Positions 1 through 9,068 of a stretch of 42,023 nt of DNA are shown here, one piece after another; position 1 is the first letter of the stretch; every line of letters starts with the position of its first letter. Source of the stretch: Gemmatimonadota bacterium (GTDB lineage Bacteria; Gemmatimonadota; Gemmatimonadetes; Gemmatimonadales; Gemmatimonadaceae). The position numbers and the translations under genes were made by a program. The notes below the pieces were generated by a model, which saw only the letters and a list, made by a program, of their open reading frames with translations, searched no databases and was not told where the DNA came from. Location of the stretch: positions 1 to 42,023 of the forward strand of contig NSHR01000018.1 in the NCBI GenBank assembly GCA_002737115.1, given 5' to 3'.

Positions 1-1
1 G

Positions 2-469
2 AAGGACGAACTCACCAGTGTCTCGGTGGGCTCCGACGCGCCGGGCTTTGCCGCGAAGGCGCTCACGGCCACGCCGGCCATGAAGACGCTTACTGACTAT
101 CGGGGCGACGTCGTCCTGCTAAATATCTGGGCCACCTGGTGCATTCCGTGTCGCACCGAAATGCCGAGCATCGAGGCCGTGCATCAGTCGCTGGGACCGA
201 AGGGGCTCAAGGTGGTCGCCATCAGCATTGATGACGAAGGCGCCGAGCAGAAAATCCAAGACTTCGCGAAGGAGTTCAACCTCACCTTCGAGATGTTGCA
301 CGATCCCGCCGGCACGATTCAAGGCATCTACCGCACGACCGGTGTGCCCGAGACGTTCGTGATCGGGCGCGATGGCGTGATCCGCAAGAAGTGGATCGGG
401 GCGGAAGACTGGAACTCAGACGGCAACCAGCGGCTGCTCTCGTCGCTGTTGGCCGAACCCAAGCCGTAG
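2..469 (+). CDS. TlpA/ResA-like thioredoxin-fold redoxin, 5'-truncated by the window edge
   Basis: Frame stays open upstream of the GTG at 26 to the window edge. Motif NIWATWCIPCRTEMPSIEAV is a redoxin WCxxC active site; C-terminal GVPETFVIGRDGVI is typical of TlpA proteins. Confidence 0.85.
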   Translation, partial: KDELTSVSVGSDAPGFAAKALTATPAMKTLTDYRGDVVLLNIWATWCIPCRTEMPSIEAVHQSLGPKGLKVVAISIDDEGAEQKIQDFAKEFNLTFEMLHDPAGTIQGIYRTTGVPETFVIGRDGVIRKKWIGAEDWNSDGNQRLLSSLLAEPKP

Positions 470-573
470 TGAGTCAGGTCCGTCGCGTGGCGTGGCCAAA
501 CGTCGTGCGGGCGCTCTCGGCGATCGTGCTGGCGGCGGCCCTCTGGCTGTACGTCCACGCCGTCCATGTCTAA
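469..573 (+). CDS. Possible 34-aa single-TM small protein (MSQVRRVAWPNVVRALSAIVLAAALWLYVHAVHV)
   Basis: GTG at 469 overlaps the upstream TAG by 1 nt and the end overlaps the tsaD start (566); hydrophobic core with basic N-terminus. Confidence 0.4.
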   Translation: MSQVRRVAWPNVVRALSAIVLAAALWLYVHAVHV

Positions 574-1663
574 CGTCGTCTCGTCTGTTGCGCCTGACAT
601 CGCGCCGCGTCGCGTGCTCGGCATCGAGACGTCGTGCGACGAAACCTCGGCGGCGGTCGTGTACGGCACGCCCACCGACATGCGTCTCGAATCGCTCGTG
701 ATTCTGTCGCAGGATGTACATCGCCTGTTCGGGGGCGTGGTACCGGAAATCGCCAGCCGTCAGCATCTCACCGGCATCGTACCGGCCGTTCGCGCGGCGC
801 TGGCCGATGCCAACGTCACCGTGCGTGACCTCGACGCGATCGCCGTCACGCACGGGCCGGGACTGGTCGGTGCGCTGCTGGTGGGCACGAGCTACGCCAA
901 GGCACTGGGCTTCACGCACAATACGCCCGTCGTGCCGGTGCATCATCTGGAAGGGCACCTGTTCGCGACGCTGCTCGAGCACCCCGAGGCCAAGCCGCCG
1001 TTCACCGCGTTGCTGGTAAGCGGTGGACACACGCTCCTGCTGGATGTCGAGGCATGGGGACGGTATCGCCTGCTCGGCCAGACGCGCGACGATGCCGCGG
1101 GCGAAGCTTTCGATAAGGTGGCGAAGCTGCTTGGGCTTCCTTACCCCGGCGGTCGCCCGCTCGAGGAGCTGGCGCGCACCGCCGAGTCGCCGGTACACCA
1201 ACATCCGCATCGCTTCGCGCGACCGATGCTGCGCAAGTCGGCCGCGCCGGGCGATGACGATTACTACGATTGCTCGTTCAGTGGCCTCAAGACGGCCGCG
1301 CTGTATGCCGTGCGCGATGCCGAAAAGGCCGGTGTGCTCGACATCCAACGCGCCAGTATTGCGCGGGGCTTTCAGGATTCGCTGATCGAAACGTTGGCTG
1401 AAAAGGTGGCGCGCGCGGTGCGCCAACATCGTCGCACCCGCGTAGTGTTAGGCGGCGGAGTGGCGTGCAATCGCGCGCTGCAGGAGGCGATCCGCGAGCG
1501 GGTCGCGCCACGCGGGACCGTGTTCGCGCCCATGCCGAGGTTGGCCACCGATAACGCCGCGATGATCGCCGCTGCCGGGCTGTTCCGGTTCGCGGCCGGC
1601 GAACGGGCTGATCCGACCATGACGGCGCACGCATCCCTGCCGATCCCCGGTATCTTTTCGTAA
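566..1663 (+). CDS. tsaD: tRNA N6-adenosine threonylcarbamoyltransferase TsaD
   Basis: VLGIETSCDETSAAVV, VHHLEGHLFA, VSGGHTLL and GGGVACNRALQ motifs of the Kae1/TsaD family. Confidence 0.97.
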   Translation: MSNVVSSVAPDIAPRRVLGIETSCDETSAAVVYGTPTDMRLESLVILSQDVHRLFGGVVPEIASRQHLTGIVPAVRAALADANVTVRDLDAIAVTHGPGLVGALLVGTSYAKALGFTHNTPVVPVHHLEGHLFATLLEHPEAKPPFTALLVSGGHTLLLDVEAWGRYRLLGQTRDDAAGEAFDKVAKLLGLPYPGGRPLEELARTAESPVHQHPHRFARPMLRKSAAPGDDDYYDCSFSGLKTAALYAVRDAEKAGVLDIQRASIARGFQDSLIETLAEKVARAVRQHRRTRVVLGGGVACNRALQEAIRERVAPRGTVFAPMPRLATDNAAMIAAAGLFRFAAGERADPTMTAHASLPIPGIFS

Positions 1664-1712
1664 GCGGTAGGGTCTCCGCTCTTCGTACTCCTTACTCCGT
1701 CCTGACTCCGCT

Positions 1713-2540
1713 GTGCACCCCATCATCCACCACCCCACCGTGTTCAAGTTCGGATTTCTCGAACTGACCGGATTCGGACTCGCCGTCCTCATGGCGTTCG
1801 TGATTGCGCAGATCATCTGTCAACGCGAGTGCTGGCGCCGTGGACAGAACGCCGAGTCGGACGCGATTCCAGACGTCGTGCTCGCGGCACTGATCGGCAC
1901 GCTGCTCGGGGCGAAAACCTACTACGTCGTGCTCACGGGCGACCCCTCGGCCTTCTTCAGCCGCGGCGGCTTTGTGTTCTGGGGCGGCTTCATCGGTTCG
2001 GTGGCGCTGTGCTATGCCACGATCCGCTACAAGAAGCTGAATTTCCTGAAGATCGCCGACGTGGCCGGCATCGGCATCGCGGCCGGCTATGCCGTGGGCC
2101 GCACGGGCTGCTGGGCCGTGGGTGACGACTACGGCCGTCCGTTCACCGGCTTCTTTGCGACGCAATTTCCCGAGGGCGCTCCGCCTAGCACGGCGGCGGT
2201 CATGTCGCAGCAGTTCGGGGTGCAGTTCCCCGCTGGCACCAACATGGCGGAGGTGATCGCGGTGTACCCGACGCAGCTCTACGAGACGATCATGGGGTTT
2301 GCGATGTTCCTGATCCTGTGGCGCTTCCGGAAGCATGCGAATCTGCCCGGCTGGCTGTTCGGCATGTACTGCATTTTGGCCGGCATCGAACGGTTCATCG
2401 TGGAGTTCTTCCGCGCGAAGGATGACCGGTTGGCGATCGGGCTTTCGGCGGCCCAGCTCATCGGGGTCGTCATTTTGACGATCGGCGTCGCGCTCGTGGC
2501 GACGCGGACAAAGCGGAGTGGTCCGCTGGCGACGGCGTGA
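1713..2540 (+). CDS. lgt: Prolipoprotein diacylglyceryl transferase
   Basis: Multi-TM protein with GRTGCWAVGDDYGRP and YPTQLYETIMGF motifs typical of Lgt. Confidence 0.93.
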   Translation: MHPIIHHPTVFKFGFLELTGFGLAVLMAFVIAQIICQRECWRRGQNAESDAIPDVVLAALIGTLLGAKTYYVVLTGDPSAFFSRGGFVFWGGFIGSVALCYATIRYKKLNFLKIADVAGIGIAAGYAVGRTGCWAVGDDYGRPFTGFFATQFPEGAPPSTAAVMSQQFGVQFPAGTNMAEVIAVYPTQLYETIMGFAMFLILWRFRKHANLPGWLFGMYCILAGIERFIVEFFRAKDDRLAIGLSAAQLIGVVILTIGVALVATRTKRSGPLATA

Positions 2541-2607
2541 GACCCACGGCTGATGGGGGCGAGGTGAGGTGGGCCGAGGCTAGAAAAGCCGAGCCGGCCT
2601 CTCCCCA

Positions 2608-2637
2608 TTGCGGTTGGTGGCGTGTGCTGTGTATACT
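2608..2637 (+). promoter_or_regulatory. Candidate sigma70-type promoter for the feo operon
   Basis: TTGCGG (2608-2613), 18 nt spacer, TATACT (2632-2637) immediately upstream of the palindrome and feoA. Confidence 0.45.
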
Positions 2638-2650
2638 CCAGCATACGCTT

Positions 2651-2665
2651 TGAGAACCATTCTCA
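2651..2665 (+). promoter_or_regulatory. Fur-box-like inverted repeat upstream of feoA
   Basis: TGAGAACCATTCTCA: TGAGAA-N3-TTCTCA perfect arms, matching the 7-1-7 Fur-type consensus (TGAnAATnATTnTCA) closely, just downstream of the predicted -10. Confidence 0.65.
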
Positions 2666-2674
2666 TCTAACGCT

Positions 2675-2962
2675 GTGACCTCGATTCAGCTTCCTACCCT
2701 GCAGTCACCGAGCACCGCCGCCGCACGGACCACGTGCGCGCTGAACGCGTGTCCGGCCGGCACCCGGGTGACCGTCGTCGATATCGAGTGCTCCGGCGAC
2801 GAGGCCTGCCGTCTCCGCTCTCTTGGCTTCTGTGAAGGCACCAGCGTCAACGTCATCGACGCGCGCGATGCCATGCTGCTCGAAGTGCGCGGCACGCGAA
2901 TCGCGCTGGGTTCGGCCCTCACGGCCGGCATCACCGTTCGACCCGCCAACGCGCGCGCATAG
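2675..2962 (+). CDS. feoA: Ferrous iron transport protein A (FeoA, SH3-like)
   Basis: Small protein with CRLRSLGFCEGTSVNVIDARDAMLLEVRGTRIALG, adjacent to feoB. Confidence 0.85.
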   Translation: MTSIQLPTLQSPSTAAARTTCALNACPAGTRVTVVDIECSGDEACRLRSLGFCEGTSVNVIDARDAMLLEVRGTRIALGSALTAGITVRPANARA

Positions 2963-3019
2963 CGCGACTGGCAAGACGCCCGACATGCGGCCGTTGCGTC
3001 GCCTGCGCGTCAGGACCCG

Positions 3020-5191
3020 GTGAGTACTCTGCAAAACCCTCTGTCGCCCGACGATTCGGCGACCATTCCCCAGCCAGCTGGCCACCGTACGTTACGGGTT
3101 GCCATCATCGGCAATCCCAACACCGGCAAGACCACGCTCTTCAACGCCCTCACCGGGCTGCGTCAGCGCGTGGGCAACTTTGCGGGCGTTACGGTCGAGC
3201 GGGTGGAAGGAGGTTTCAAGGGCCCTGACGGTCGTCGTGTGACCGTGCTGGACCTTCCGGGCAGCTATTCCCTGTCCGCTGGCTCACCCGACGAGCAAGT
3301 GGCGCTGGAGGTCCTACTGGGCCGCGACGCCGATCGATGGCGCCCAGACGTCGTGCTCGTGGTGGTCGATGCGGCGCACCTCGAGCGCAATCTCTTCCTC
3401 GCCAGCCAGGTCATCGAGCTCGGCGTGCCGGTCGTGATTGCGCTCAATCAGTTCGACGTGGCCGAGGCCGAGGGACTCCGGATCGACGTCCCCGAGCTGA
3501 TCCATGAGATGGGTGTACCGATCGTCCCCACCGTGGCCAAACGCGGTGAAGGGCTTGAGCCGCTCAAAAAAGCGCTCATCATCGCGGCCGAGCTTCCGGC
3601 GCCCTCCCGACAGTTCTCGATCCCCGAGCCGGCGCAGGGCGGGCTCTCGCCGCTAGAAGCGTGCCTCATGGCCGACGGTCTGTCGGCGACGGCCGCCCGC
3701 ATGGAAGCGCTGCGGCTGCTCGGCATGCAGCGGGTCGGTCCGCATCTCGACCGGGTCCCGGGACTCGCCGAGGCGATCCAGACCGCGTCCGATGAACTCC
3801 GCAGTGTCGGGTTCGTCCCCACGCGCCTCGAATCAGAAGTGCGGTATGCCTGGATCGCGCAGGTCATCGAGCGCACCGTTTCGCGCGCGCGGCCCGCCGG
3901 TTTTAACGTGAGCGACCGCATCGACCGCTTCGCACTGCATCGCGTCTGGGGCCCGCTCATCTTTCTCGTGCTCATGGTGGTTGTGTTCCAGGCGGTGTTC
4001 TCCTGGGCCACACCCCTGATGGACGGCATCGAAGCCGTCATTGCTGCGGCTGGCCGCGCGGTGGGTACGGTACTGCCTGAGGGCGACCTGCGGTCGCTGA
4101 TCGTGGACGGCGTCTTCGCCGGTGTCGGTTCGGTCCTGGTGTTCCTGCCGCAGATCGCCATTCTGTTCGCCTTCATCGGCGTGCTCGAACACTCCGGGTA
4201 CATGGCGCGCGCCGCGTTCCTGATGGATCGCATCATGCGTCGGGTCGGCCTGCACGGCAAAAGCTTCATTCCGATGCTCTCCGGCTACGCCTGCGCGGTG
4301 CCCGGCATCATGGCCACGCGGACCATCGAAGATCCCAAGGATCGGCTGGCCACGATCATGGTCGTGCCACTCATGAGCTGTTCGGCCCGGCTGCCGGTGT
4401 ACACGCTGCTGATCGGCGCCTTCGTGCCAGCGACCTCGATTGTTCCTGGGCTCACGCTACAGGGTGCCACCATGCTGATCATGTATCTGCTCGGCACCGT
4501 CGTGGCCCTCGCCGTGGCCGCCATCTTTAAGCGCACGCTGCTGAAAGGCCCCGTGCGTCCCATGATCCTCGAGCTGCCGCCGTATCGTTTGCCGAGCCTC
4601 AAGTCGCTCGGCGTCTCCGTCGTGCAGCGCTGCCAGCTCTTCCTGCAGCGCGCCGGCACGGTCATTCTGGCGCTCTCGATCGTGCTCTGGGCCATGGCCA
4701 CGTATCCGAAAGCCACCATCGATACGTTATTGCCGATGGCCGCGCAGCAGGAGCAGCAGCTCGAGCATTCCGTGTTGGGCCGCATCGGGCACGGCATTGA
4801 ACCGTTGGTGCGCCCGTTGGGGTATGACTGGAAGATCGGCGTCTCGATTGCCGCCAGCTTTGCGGCGCGCGAAGTGTTCGTGTCCACCATGGGCACCATC
4901 TACGGCGTCGGCACCGAGAACGAGCAGGCGCTCACCGAGCGATTGCGGTCTGAACAGAACGCGGTCACCGGCCAGCGCGCATACACGCCACTTATCGCCA
5001 TCGGCCTGATGGTGTTCTACGTGTTCGCGCTCATGTGCATCAGCACGATCGCGGTCACGGTGCGTGAAGCGGGCGGCGGGCGCATCGGTTGGCAGTGGGC
5101 CGGCCTGCAGTTCGCATACATGCTGGCATTAGCATGGGGCTCCGCGTGGCTGGTGTACGCGGGCGGTACCGCGCTTGGCTTCGGAGGCTAG
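3020..5191 (+). CDS. feoB: Ferrous iron transporter FeoB
   Basis: G-domain motifs GNPNTGKTTLFN, DLPGSYSL, NQFD; membrane Gate motifs SFIPMLSGYACAVPGIMATRTIEDPKDR. Confidence 0.97.
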   Translation: MSTLQNPLSPDDSATIPQPAGHRTLRVAIIGNPNTGKTTLFNALTGLRQRVGNFAGVTVERVEGGFKGPDGRRVTVLDLPGSYSLSAGSPDEQVALEVLLGRDADRWRPDVVLVVVDAAHLERNLFLASQVIELGVPVVIALNQFDVAEAEGLRIDVPELIHEMGVPIVPTVAKRGEGLEPLKKALIIAAELPAPSRQFSIPEPAQGGLSPLEACLMADGLSATAARMEALRLLGMQRVGPHLDRVPGLAEAIQTASDELRSVGFVPTRLESEVRYAWIAQVIERTVSRARPAGFNVSDRIDRFALHRVWGPLIFLVLMVVVFQAVFSWATPLMDGIEAVIAAAGRAVGTVLPEGDLRSLIVDGVFAGVGSVLVFLPQIAILFAFIGVLEHSGYMARAAFLMDRIMRRVGLHGKSFIPMLSGYACAVPGIMATRTIEDPKDRLATIMVVPLMSCSARLPVYTLLIGAFVPATSIVPGLTLQGATMLIMYLLGTVVALAVAAIFKRTLLKGPVRPMILELPPYRLPSLKSLGVSVVQRCQLFLQRAGTVILALSIVLWAMATYPKATIDTLLPMAAQQEQQLEHSVLGRIGHGIEPLVRPLGYDWKIGVSIAASFAAREVFVSTMGTIYGVGTENEQALTERLRSEQNAVTGQRAYTPLIAIGLMVFYVFALMCISTIAVTVREAGGGRIGWQWAGLQFAYMLALAWGSAWLVYAGGTALGFGG

Positions 5192-5193
5192 CG

Positions 5194-5340
5194 ATGGAGA
5201 CGCGCGTGAACGCGCAACTGCTCGTCGTCGTAGTGATCGTGGCCAGCGCCCTGTTCTTCGTGGCGCGGCGCGTGTGGCGCGCGATCACCGCCGCGCGCAA
5301 ACCCAAAAGCGGCTGCGGCTCCGACTGCGATTGTCACTGA
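5194..5340 (+). CDS. FeoB-associated Cys-rich membrane peptide (48 aa)
   Basis: METRVNAQLLVVVVIVASALFFVARRVWRAITAARKPKSGCGSDCDCH starts 3 nt after the feoB stop; one TM plus CxxxCxC tail as in FeoB-associated Cys-rich proteins. Confidence 0.75.
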   Translation: METRVNAQLLVVVVIVASALFFVARRVWRAITAARKPKSGCGSDCDCH

Positions 5341-5359
5341 ACCACGCGTCGAACAACCG

Positions 5360-6064
5360 CTAGCGTAGTTCGGCCGCGATGCCGGTCCACGCGTCATCGG
5401 CTGCCGCGAACACCCCGCGTACGGTCTCCACCCATCGCCGCCAATCGGCGATGCGCGTGTCGAGTGCGCCGCCGCGCAAGGCATCACCGGCCAGTCCCAT
5501 GCTCTCGATGGCCGTGAACACGGCTGCCGCCTCTTCCTCGAGCGCGGCTTCCACGGCGCGCTGCTCGGCCGGATCACCGGGCGCCTTGATGGCCGCGATC
5601 TCGGCGATGGCCCGCTGGATGTCCTGAGTGAGCGCGGCGGCGTCGAGCAGCATCACCTGACGCGCAGGATCGCTTACCCCTTCCACCGCGCGACGCGCGG
5701 CCAGCAGCGGCGCGAACCAGCGATCATGCGCCGCGACCGGCGTGCCGCGCGACGAGCCAAGGGACTTGAGGCCACGCGTGAGCTCCGGCATCGCACAGGC
5801 GCGATCGAGCAGCTGCAGCCCGAGCGCCCGAAGCTGATCGTCGCCACTGAGCTCGAGCACATCGTTGCGTACGAGATATACCGTGAGTGACGATCCGCCA
5901 CCGGCGATGCCCTCAATGCCGCTCAACGAGAGTCGCCACGGCGTGGCATCCTGCCACGCCAGTACAAGCGTGTCCTGATCGAGCGTGACGCTCGCCGACG
6001 CATCGATCTCGCGACCGCGCACCATGCCGACGACGCGTGTGTGCGCCGCGATCACGGCAGTCAT
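5360..6064 (-). CDS. Hypothetical protein (234 aa)
   Basis: ORF coupled to the upstream HAD gene by a TGATG overlap at 6062-6066; no family recognised. Confidence 0.65.
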   Translation of the reverse strand: MTAVIAAHTRVVGMVRGREIDASASVTLDQDTLVLAWQDATPWRLSLSGIEGIAGGGSSLTVYLVRNDVLELSGDDQLRALGLQLLDRACAMPELTRGLKSLGSSRGTPVAAHDRWFAPLLAARRAVEGVSDPARQVMLLDAAALTQDIQRAIAEIAAIKAPGDPAEQRAVEAALEEEAAAVFTAIESMGLAGDALRGGALDTRIADWRRWVETVRGVFAAADDAWTGIAAELR

Positions 6065-6756
6065 CAGGCGAGGATCGCCGACACGACCGCGTCGGTATCC
6101 GCAAGGTTGGCGAACACGGCGGCGGGGCTGTGCGCCGCGAGATCGTCGGTGCTGTACCGTCCAGTGGCGACACCAATGGCGCGCACACCGAGGGAACGCC
6201 CGCAGTGGATATCGGCCGGCGTGTCGCCGATGATCACGATGCGATCGCCGGCAATGTCGAGGCCGAGCTGTTCACGGGCGCGACGCTGCGCAACCGCTGG
6301 CAACTCCGGACGCGCTTCGTGATCGCAGCCGAATGCATTCGCGCGGAACTGTGCAAAATCGACCTGTACGGCATTGAGCTTGGCGCGGGCGCCGCGCTCG
6401 ATATTTCCGGTGAGCAAGCCCAGCGTGACATCGCGGTGGCCGCGCAGGGCGTCGAGCAGCGGCGGAATACCGTCGCACAACCGGGCCGGTGTCGTATCGT
6501 CACGCATGAGTTCCTTCTCAAGTCCGTGCACGTATTCGTTGAGCAGGTCGTCGAGCCGACTGGAGATTATGGCATCGGTAAAGCCCGCTTCGCGCATCTG
6601 TTCACGCGCGATCTGCCGATCGGTCTTGCCGTCGTACCGGTAGCTGGTATCGCCGGTCGTGCCGAACACGCGCAGCAAGGCGTTTTCCATGGCGCGACGG
6701 CCGGCGCCGTCGGACCAGAGCAGCGTGCCATCGATATCAAACAGAACGAGCTTCAC
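6064..6756 (-). CDS. HAD-family hydrolase (phosphoglycolate phosphatase-like)
   Basis: KLVLFDIDGTLLWSDGAGRRA (motif I), GLLTGN (II), VIIGDTPADI (IV). GTG start at 6756 overlaps the eamA stop (GTGA). Confidence 0.9.
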   Translation of the reverse strand: MKLVLFDIDGTLLWSDGAGRRAMENALLRVFGTTGDTSYRYDGKTDRQIAREQMREAGFTDAIISSRLDDLLNEYVHGLEKELMRDDTTPARLCDGIPPLLDALRGHRDVTLGLLTGNIERGARAKLNAVQVDFAQFRANAFGCDHEARPELPAVAQRRAREQLGLDIAGDRIVIIGDTPADIHCGRSLGVRAIGVATGRYSTDDLAAHSPAAVFANLADTDAVVSAILA

Positions 6757-7718
6757 GAGGTCTGGACTGAGGATGAAACGGCGGCAGCACGTGCCACCAT
6801 CGGTCTTGCATGTGCCGTGCGCGACAGGAGCAGCCCCGCCATGATCAGCGCGGCGCCCAGCAACTGCCACGCGGTTGGCTGCTCACCGAGCATGAACCAG
6901 GCGAAGGCGATCGCGACGATCGGCTGCAGGTTGCCATACATGGCAGTACGCGTGGCACCCAGCACGCGTACCCCCTGATAGAACAGCAGATACGCCACCA
7001 CCAAGGCCCCGATGCCGGCGTAGGTCACCGCGCCCCACTCCGCCAGCGTCACGGCCCCCCATTCGAGCGTCAGGAGATCGGGAATCGCAATCGACACCAG
7101 CACCAACGCCCCGCTGGCCATCGTGATCGCCGACAAGTGCAGGGGATGCGCGGTCTTGGTATAGGGCTGCAGCAGCACGCTGAAGGTGGCCCAGGCAATG
7201 CTGCCCATCGCGATCAACCCGGCGCCCAGCATCACGTCGCGCCCACCCTCGAATCCCTGCGCGCTGCCCACGACACAGGCCACGCCCAACAGCTGCAGCC
7301 CAATGCCGCCCCATCCGCGCAGCGGCAGATGCTCACGCCCCAGCATCCGGGAAATGATCGCGATCCACGCCGGTCCGGCCGCCACCACGAGCGCCGCGAC
7401 ACCGGCGCGCGTGCGCGACATCCCGAAGATGAAAAACAGCTGATACACCCCGTGGCCGACGAGGCCAAGCAACGCCAGCGTGATGATGTCACGCCGCGGC
7501 GGAAGCTTGGTGTCACGCACGAACGCCGCGATGGTGAACAACACGATCGCCGCCATCGTAACCCGCAGCCCGCTGAACGTAAGCGGCGACAGCGTGCGCA
7601 GGCCGGCCTTGACCACGCTGTAGTTGATCCCCCAGATCAGCGACATGACCACGAGCCCGAGATCGGTGGTCCCGAAGCCCGGACGGGGTGCCGTGTGTGA
7701 AGTCTGAGACGGAGTCAT
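6753..7718 (-). CDS. EamA/DMT-family transporter
   Basis: Ten-TM pattern with two EamA repeats (DLGLVVMSLIWGINYSVVKAGL; FLMLGEQPTAWQLLGAALIMAGLLL-type ending). Confidence 0.92.
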   Translation of the reverse strand: MTPSQTSHTAPRPGFGTTDLGLVVMSLIWGINYSVVKAGLRTLSPLTFSGLRVTMAAIVLFTIAAFVRDTKLPPRRDIITLALLGLVGHGVYQLFFIFGMSRTRAGVAALVVAAGPAWIAIISRMLGREHLPLRGWGGIGLQLLGVACVVGSAQGFEGGRDVMLGAGLIAMGSIAWATFSVLLQPYTKTAHPLHLSAITMASGALVLVSIAIPDLLTLEWGAVTLAEWGAVTYAGIGALVVAYLLFYQGVRVLGATRTAMYGNLQPIVAIAFAWFMLGEQPTAWQLLGAALIMAGLLLSRTAHARPMVARAAAVSSSVQTS

Positions 7719-7788
7719 TATCCCTCAAATCTAGGCACCTCGTGCGCAGCGGGTGGAATCCCGGCCGTACCGCCGGTACCTTCCCCAC

Positions 7789-8214
7789 ATGCATGTCTCC
7801 TTTGCGCTCTTTGCCGACGCGGCCAATATCTCCCAGGAAGGGAAGCTGAACATCCTGGGCGTGTTCGATGCCGTCCACGTGGGTCAGCTCCCGACCCTGC
7901 ACCCACGCGCCACCTTCGTGGTGCGCATCAAGGCCCACCCCAGCGATGCCGGGGACCACGCGATGACGCTACGCTGGATCAACCCGCGCGGCGCGGAGCT
8001 GTGGGTGTCGAACGCCGAACTCTCCATTGCCGCGCCACCGCCCGGCACCACGGAACTCGACATGCCCGTGATCGTGCAACTCGATCTGCCGCTCGATCTC
8101 ACGGGCGATTACCGCATGATCGTGGAACTGCGCGACGAAAAGCGCGGCGAAGCGCTCTTACACGTCAAAGGACAACCCATCGCTCCGGGTGGACCAGTCG
8201 GCATGGTGTCGTGA
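7789..8214 (+). CDS. Conserved hypothetical protein (DUF6941-like, beta-rich)
   Basis: ATG at 7789: MHVSFALFADAANISQEGKLNILGVFDAV... resembles small 'FALFADAA' proteins; family name from memory only. Confidence 0.7.
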   Translation: MHVSFALFADAANISQEGKLNILGVFDAVHVGQLPTLHPRATFVVRIKAHPSDAGDHAMTLRWINPRGAELWVSNAELSIAAPPPGTTELDMPVIVQLDLPLDLTGDYRMIVELRDEKRGEALLHVKGQPIAPGGPVGMVS

Positions 8215-8259
8215 ACTGATGGGGGGCGCGAAGGGTGAACGGCGCTCAGCGGCAGTAGT

Positions 8260-9003
8260 TTAAAGAGCCCGCCGTATTCCCACGCCTTGTTCCTTCAGCT
8301 TCGCGGAGAGTTCCGGCTCCACGGCGATCCCGCCGCGTGCCAGGGCGCTGTGGATCATGCCGCCGTTGCCCGTAGCGATGCCGACGTGCGTGATGCGCTG
8401 GTCATCGCGGTCGGAGAAGAACAGCAGGTCTCCCGGCGCATGTGCGGCCGTCACATCGTCCGAGATCAGCACCGTGTCCTCCGCTTGCTGCCACGCATCG
8501 CGCCGGAGTGGAACACCGTGCAGCGCGAAGATCCGCTGGACGAAACCGGAGCAATCCACGCCCCAAGGCGTGACGCCTCCCCACAGGTAGCTGGTACCGG
8601 TGAACAGAGTGAGCGCACTCCGCACGATCGCGTTGCGGTCGCGCGGGAAGTGTGTGGCGCGGGTGGCAGGATCGATCGCCACGCCGTCGACCACCTCCGG
8701 TCCCGGTGCCAGGCGGGCACCAAGCGGCAGGGCTTGGCGCTGTCCCTCTGCGTCACGCGTCACGCACCCCAGTGAAATGCGCCACGTGGCCTCGGTGCCG
8801 GTGAACGGCATCAGAAAGCCCGCGTGCGTCCATCCCTCAAAGTCGTCGGCGCCGCGCACGTGCAGCCAGTCGCCGCGGCCGTCTACCAGCTGCAGCACGT
8901 CACCAGCCAGGAGCTGCGACGTGAGCGACGCGGAGATGCGCGCCTCGCCGAGCAGTGGAGCGATGGCCGTTCGGACCGTAAAACGGTCGGCGGTGGGAGT
9001 CAT
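8260..9003 (-). CDS. NlpC/P60-family cell-wall hydrolase with N-terminal SH3-like domain
   Basis: YLWGGVTPWGVDCSGFVQ catalytic Cys motif, HAPGDLLFFSDRD, THVGIATG catalytic His. Confidence 0.93.
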   Translation of the reverse strand: MTPTADRFTVRTAIAPLLGEARISASLTSQLLAGDVLQLVDGRGDWLHVRGADDFEGWTHAGFLMPFTGTEATWRISLGCVTRDAEGQRQALPLGARLAPGPEVVDGVAIDPATRATHFPRDRNAIVRSALTLFTGTSYLWGGVTPWGVDCSGFVQRIFALHGVPLRRDAWQQAEDTVLISDDVTAAHAPGDLLFFSDRDDQRITHVGIATGNGGMIHSALARGGIAVEPELSAKLKEQGVGIRRAL

Positions 9004-9068
9004 CCCGACAACTTAACGCGACGCGTGGATCAGCAGCAGGCGCGATCCCATCGAAGTCGACAGCGCGT

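Noticed and set aside
416-1429. 337-aa minus-strand ORF antisense to tsaD
   Set aside because: Arg-rich mirror translation; tsaD motifs on the plus strand are unambiguous.
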